A stretch of 12,205 nt of DNA from Davidsoniella eucalypti (Eukaryota > Ascomycota > Sordariomycetes > Microascales > Ceratocystidaceae), in the NCBI GenBank assembly GCA_004009845.1, contig RMBW01000333.1, positions 1 to 12,205 on the forward strand, read 5' to 3'. Every line of letters starts with the position of its first letter. Within the stretch, counting starts at the first letter, position 1. Shown one piece after another: positions 9,507 through 12,205 of the stretch. A program made the position numbers and the translations under genes. Below the pieces are notes generated by a model, which saw only the letters and a program-made list of their open reading frames with translations, was not told where the DNA came from and did not search any database.

Positions 9507-9799
9507 ATGGCTGCGTCCGGGCCTAACGAGGAAGAGAAGGTAAACTTTGGCAAAACCTAGGAAAGGCAAAAGGCATATAGAACCCCTAGGACAAACATTA
9601 AACAACAGTAGACTAAGATCTGTGTATAGAAGGTTACTGCCAAAAAAGTCTTGAAAGTTTTCTTTTCTTAACTGCCTGTAAGTAACTAATACATTAGTGA
9701 TAAACTTGCTCACTTATTCATCAGACAGAAGAAAGAGATTGCTCTGGACCCCAAGAAAATCAAGCAGACAGCTTGCCTAGATTTTGCTCAAGAATCTAC
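9507..9799 (+). other. possible unrecognised short spliced gene or gene remnant
   Basis: ATG 9507 opens MAASGPNEEEK and meets a GTAAAC donor at 9540. A matching acceptor (GTGTATAG) ends at about 9629, followed by KVTAKKVLKVF and a stop. A GTAAGT at about 9677 and CATCAG/ACAG acceptors near 9721-9726 bound a further stretch reading KKEIALDPKKIKQTACLDFA. These pieces look more protein-like than the surrounding AT-rich DNA, but I cannot join them in one frame without a further indel and I recognise no family. Given the indels in the neighbouring genes, a small real gene broken in this sequence is possible; chance is the alternative. Confidence 0.22.
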
Positions 9800-9803
9800 G
9801 GGG

Positions 9804-9827
9804 TTTATTTTATTTTTATTTATTTTT
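9804..9827. repeat. T/A low-complexity tract
   Basis: A run of T2-5 separated by single A bases, typical AT-rich spacer sequence upstream of RNH203. Confidence 0.5.
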
Positions 9828-9902
9828 ACATCCAGACTCTCCCGTAGACAAGACCTGGTGGAAAGTTTTCCATAGGCATGTGAAAATCTACTGAAATAGT
9901 GG

Positions 9903-9910
9903 TCACGTGA
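9903..9910. promoter_or_regulatory. TCACGTGA palindrome (E-box type)
   Basis: A perfect 8-bp palindrome with core CACGTG, the site bound by bHLH factors such as Cbf1/Pho4, lying 118 nt upstream of the RNH203 ATG. Binding is inferred from the motif alone. Confidence 0.35.
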
Positions 9911-10027
9911 TATCGTGTAAATAGGACCGCCGGGTTAAGCGCGCTCTTTACGTTTGAGTCGGTGAACTAACACGAATTATAAGAGGCTAACATCACAGTC
10001 TCTACACTTCAACCCCAATATAGCACA

Positions 10028-10653
10028 ATGCCACAGCCCATCATTGCCATCGAGACACCTGCTCAGGAAGATCAGGCCAAGGTCAATCTTTTGCCTGTAA
10101 AAATATCATACAACGGAACGTTTCCTCACAATGAATCTCACTGGAACACTGCAAACGGTGCTGGTATGTACTTGCTAATCAATATATTATCCTGGGACAT
10201 AATATCCCATTATCCTCTTTATACTAACACAATATCAGACGGTGCTAGCAAGTCATACTTCCGTGGAAAGGCTATCACAGGTACATCAGCAAAAGTGCCC
10301 GAGTCCCATAAGGGCGTGATAGTCAAGTCTGTGAATGAGGATCCAATTGTGGACCTCGATAATGAAACTGCCGAAGCTACTGGTGAGCCAGAAGGCAAAA
10401 TGATTGTTCAGGCTAGTTTTGATGAAATCGTCGTCTGGCAGCAAGATGGTGCACCAGCCACATCGTCAGACCTCCACACTAGAAATTTTAAATGAATGGG
10501 TAGCAACAGCTCAAAAGGTAATGCTTTTGTTTTTAAAAGAAAAAAAACAATGCTACTAGATATTTTATTATCAAGTAAACTACGTCTAATGATATCTGGA
10601 TAACTAACTCTATATTCTATATACAGATCCACAACTACAGTGATGGGCCATAG
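10028..10653 (+). CDS. RNH203: Ribonuclease H2 subunit C (Rnh203-type), one apparent frameshift
   Basis: The non-catalytic C subunit of RNase H2, the nuclear complex that removes ribonucleotides from DNA and resolves RNA:DNA hybrids. Exon 1 is 10028-10163, intron 1 is 10164-10238 (GTATGT..ATCAG, branch TACTAAC), exon 2 is 10239-10517, intron 2 is 10518-10626 (GTAATG..ACAG, branch CTAAC), and the last exon ends at TAG 10651-10653. Family features: LPVKISYNGTFPHNESHWNT, SYFRGKAITGTSAKVPESHKG, ASFDEIVVW and a C-terminal helix ILNEWVATAQK-IHNYSDGP. The last part is in another frame: after HTR (10481-10483) one extra A, or two missing, precedes ILNEW. As written, the product stops at 10495. With the break resolved it would be about 146 aa, usual for this subunit. 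Assignment rests on motif order; the family is divergent. Confidence 0.75.
10164..10238 (+). other. RNH203 intron 1
   Basis: A 75-nt GT-AG intron in phase 1 (g|ac, Asp). It is a multiple of three with no in-frame stop, so a naive ORF reads through it. The donor is GTATGT, the branch TACTAAC at about 10222-10228, and the acceptor ATCAG. Confidence 0.8.
10518..10626 (+). other. RNH203 intron 2
   Basis: A 109-nt GT-AG intron (donor GTAATG, branch AACTAACTC, acceptor TATACAG), followed by a terminal 27-nt exon encoding IHNYSDGP and the stop. Confidence 0.65.
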
Positions 10654-10665
10654 ACAAATGGCCCG
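10654..10665. other. 12-nt gap between convergent stop codons
   Basis: RNH203 stops at 10653 and POL32 stops at 10666 on the other strand. Their mRNA 3' ends must overlap, since 12 nt cannot hold two polyadenylation sites. Confidence 0.7.
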
Positions 10666-12057
10666 CTATTTCTTCTGGAAAAAGGACATGATGTTGCCTT
10701 GACCCTTGGCGGCAGGTTTCTTGGCCTTGGCACCGCTCGAGTTTTGATGATGTAGGAGCGACCTTGGGCTTTGTAGCAGGAGGTTCATCGTCCTCAGAGA
10801 AGGACTCCCAGACCTTTTCTTGGATAGTGACTGTGATTTTGTTAGTAATGTTACTAGGAATAAACTAGAGTATGATAGAATATCAGATATAGACCTACCA
10901 AAATAACCATTGGAATCCATGGTCTGCTTTTGTTAAGAACTTGACGACGGCCACGTTTGCGTCCATTGACAGTTGTAGAAGTAGCCTGAGGCTCTTCCTC
11001 TTTGACCGCCTCTTCCATAGGCGTGTCCTCCTCAGCAGCGGCTGGCTTTGCTTTTCTTCTTCCTCCTCATCCATCATGCGTAGTAGTTCCTGTCTCTTCT
11101 CCTCGTTGGCCTTTTTGCTAGCAAGTGACTCTGCTGGCTCTTCTTCTTCGTCACTTGATAGCATTACATCATCCGCCATAGGCTCATCTTCTGGCTCTTC
11201 CACCTTTGGTTTAGGGGCCGGCTTTGGTCGTGATGCTGCGTTGGCAAATGACTGCATGATATTTATTGGCTTCTTAGGCACGAATTTATCAGCTGTGGTT
11301 GAGGGGCTGTCTTCGAAGCAGAGGCAGCTGGCTTTCCAGTTGTGGGCGAAGTTTCTTTCTCGGTTTTCACGGCAGCAGCTGCTGGCTTTGGTGCAGGTTT
11401 TCCAAAGGAGAGCTTCATAGAATTTCCAGCCTTTGCAGTGCTAGAAGTTTTGGTTGTTGGTGCAGGCGCAGGCCTAGCTACAGCCTTTGGAGTGATGATG
11501 CGGCGATTGGGGTTATCAGGTCTCCGTTTTGTGTTCGGGTTCAAAATGCCTCCATAGATATGAATATCATCATCTTTCCTGAGCCCTTTGGACGCCGCTA
11601 CATTTGATGCCTCACTTAGGAGCTCGAGGCTTCTTCCAGGACTAGCACCCAGGCTGTAGATATAAGCGGCAGTGACCTTTTCATACTGCTTTAAACACTC
11701 TTCCAGCTCCTTCTCAGATACCAATGTCATGGTGTAAGTGAAGATGTCATCTGAGAATGTAGAGAGAACTCGTCGCCATACTCAGACTTCAGAGAAGGTC
11801 TCGATGTACCAAATATAGCATATGTGGCAAATACACTATCAGCCTTGGCCGCATTTTGAGTTTGGTGGAAGTCAAAAAGCATCCTGTAGTGACGATGTCA
11901 GTAATATGTTTTGGTGAGATATCAATATTAGGCCTTGAAAACTCACTGCTTAGCAACATTGACGTTGATTTTTAGAGCCCGACTAAGACCACGAAACGTA
12001 ATGACCTCATCATTGGCCAGAATATGCGCTGCTAGAGAACTCGGTGTGGTCCGACAT
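10666..12057 (-). CDS. POL32: DNA polymerase delta subunit Pol32/Cdc27 (POLD3), multiple frameshifts
   Basis: The non-catalytic third subunit of DNA polymerase delta, which links the polymerase to PCNA. Exons are 12057-11947, 11883-10899 and 10830-10666; introns are 63 and 68 nt. N-terminal MSDHTEF and LAAHILANDEVITFRGLSRA, then KQMLFDFHQTQN and VFATYAIFGT, form the winged-helix-like p66 start. TMTLVSEKELEE, AAYIYSLGASPGRSLELLSE and DDDIHIYGGI follow, then a Lys/Pro/Glu-rich tail, GRKRGRRQVL, VTIQEKVWESFSEDDEPP and a terminal PCNA-binding PIP box QGNIMSFFQKK. The reading frame breaks near 12036 (+1), 11755 (-1), 11315 (-1), 11053 (-1), 10930 (-1) and 10743 (+1 or -2). Correcting these gives about 420 aa. 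No nonsense substitution was noted. It is tail to tail with RNH203. Confidence 0.85.
10831..10898 (-). other. POL32 intron 2
   Basis: A 68-nt GT-AG intron (donor GTAGGT, branch TTACTAACA, acceptor ATCACAG) in phase 1, between DSNGYF and VTIQEKVW. Confidence 0.75.
11884..11946 (-). other. POL32 intron 1
   Basis: A 63-nt GT-AG intron (donor GTGAGT, branch-like TTACTGAC, acceptor CACTACAG) splitting the Gln codon of VAKQMLFDF. Confidence 0.75.
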
Positions 12058-12205
12058 TGTGTCTTTGCTATTATGAGACTCGATTGGGGTTGCAAGAAGC
12101 TATTAAATTAGTTCTTTGATATATGGCAAAACTGACGGCGGAAGCGAGCACGACTTTGATACGCGCAGCGCGAGAAATATCCCCACTACAGCGATCTTGA
12201 CAGGA
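12058..12205 (-). promoter_or_regulatory. POL32 upstream region with CGCG motifs
   Basis: The last 148 bases upstream of the POL32 ATG. ACGCG (12161-12165) and GCGCGAG (12168-12174) resemble the MBF/MCB-type elements that drive G1/S expression of replication genes in fungi. The match is short, so this is suggestive only. Confidence 0.3.

Larger units (their letters stand above)
9421..10027. other. intergenic: REX4 3' region, possible short gene, RNH203 promoter
   Basis: A 607-base AT-rich spacer. It contains the REX4 3' UTR, exon-like fragments at about 9507-9799 described separately, a T/A low-complexity tract (9804-9827), a palindromic TCACGTGA (9903-9910) and an AGCGCGCT palindrome (9938-9945) upstream of RNH203. 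The open frame on the minus strand here is hydrophobic low-complexity and not credible as a gene. Confidence 0.5.

Noticed and set aside
9342..9713. Minus-strand hydrophobic open frame across the REX4 3' end
   Set aside because: Its Phe/Leu/Tyr richness follows from AT-rich DNA; it overlaps the REX4 C-terminus and has no motif.
186..12040. Programmed ribosomal frameshifting as the explanation for the frame changes
   Set aside because: There are about twelve sites in four unrelated genes, in both directions, with no common slippery heptamer. No fungal precedent supports this density.
1..12205. Transposon, CRISPR array or viral insertion
   Set aside because: No terminal repeats, transposase or polymerase domains, or regularly spaced repeats were seen on either strand.

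Overview
The window looks like nuclear DNA of a filamentous ascomycete. Introns are short (55-109 nt), with GT-AG ends and CTAAC-type branch points. Proteins such as the MYST acetyltransferase and the LIM-RhoGAP read like those of Eurotiomycetes (Aspergillus/Penicillium relatives); that class-level guess rests on remembered protein similarity only. No bacterial, plasmid or transposon signal was found.

Layout, left to right: (1) 1-2114, + strand: 3' part of a Lrg1-type Rho GTPase-activating protein gene, running off the left edge and interrupted by four apparent single-base deletions. (2) 2495-3917, +: an intact class I/II PLP-dependent aminotransferase with one intron. (3) 4072-5869, -: an intact secreted GH125 exo-alpha-1,6-mannosidase (Mug157 type) with two introns, convergent with gene 2. 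(4) 6504-8068, -: an intact ESA1 orthologue, the MYST histone acetyltransferase of NuA4, with three introns including one bounding a 28-nt microexon. (5) 8447-9420, +: a REX4 RNA exonuclease gene, divergent from ESA1, with one frame break. (6) 9421-10027: AT-rich spacer with a possible unrecognised short gene. (7) 10028-10653, +: the C subunit of RNase H2 (Rnh203 type), with one frame break. (8) 10666-12057, -: the Pol32/Cdc27 (POLD3) subunit of DNA polymerase delta, ending tail to tail with gene 7 and carrying about six frame breaks.

The genes are mostly unrelated housekeeping functions: cell-wall/Rho signalling, amino-acid metabolism, mannan trimming, chromatin acetylation, rRNA processing and DNA replication/repair. 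This is not an operon or a biosynthetic cluster. RNH203 and POL32 both serve genome maintenance and sit convergently.

The most striking feature is the uneven distribution of frame breaks. About twelve 1-nt indels hit four flanking genes, mostly in homopolymer runs, while three central genes have none. No nonsense substitution or destroyed splice site was seen in any of them. The simplest reading is local sequencing or assembly error, not decay, but true pseudogenes or a degenerating duplicate cannot be excluded from sequence alone. I did not find a convincing new biological system.
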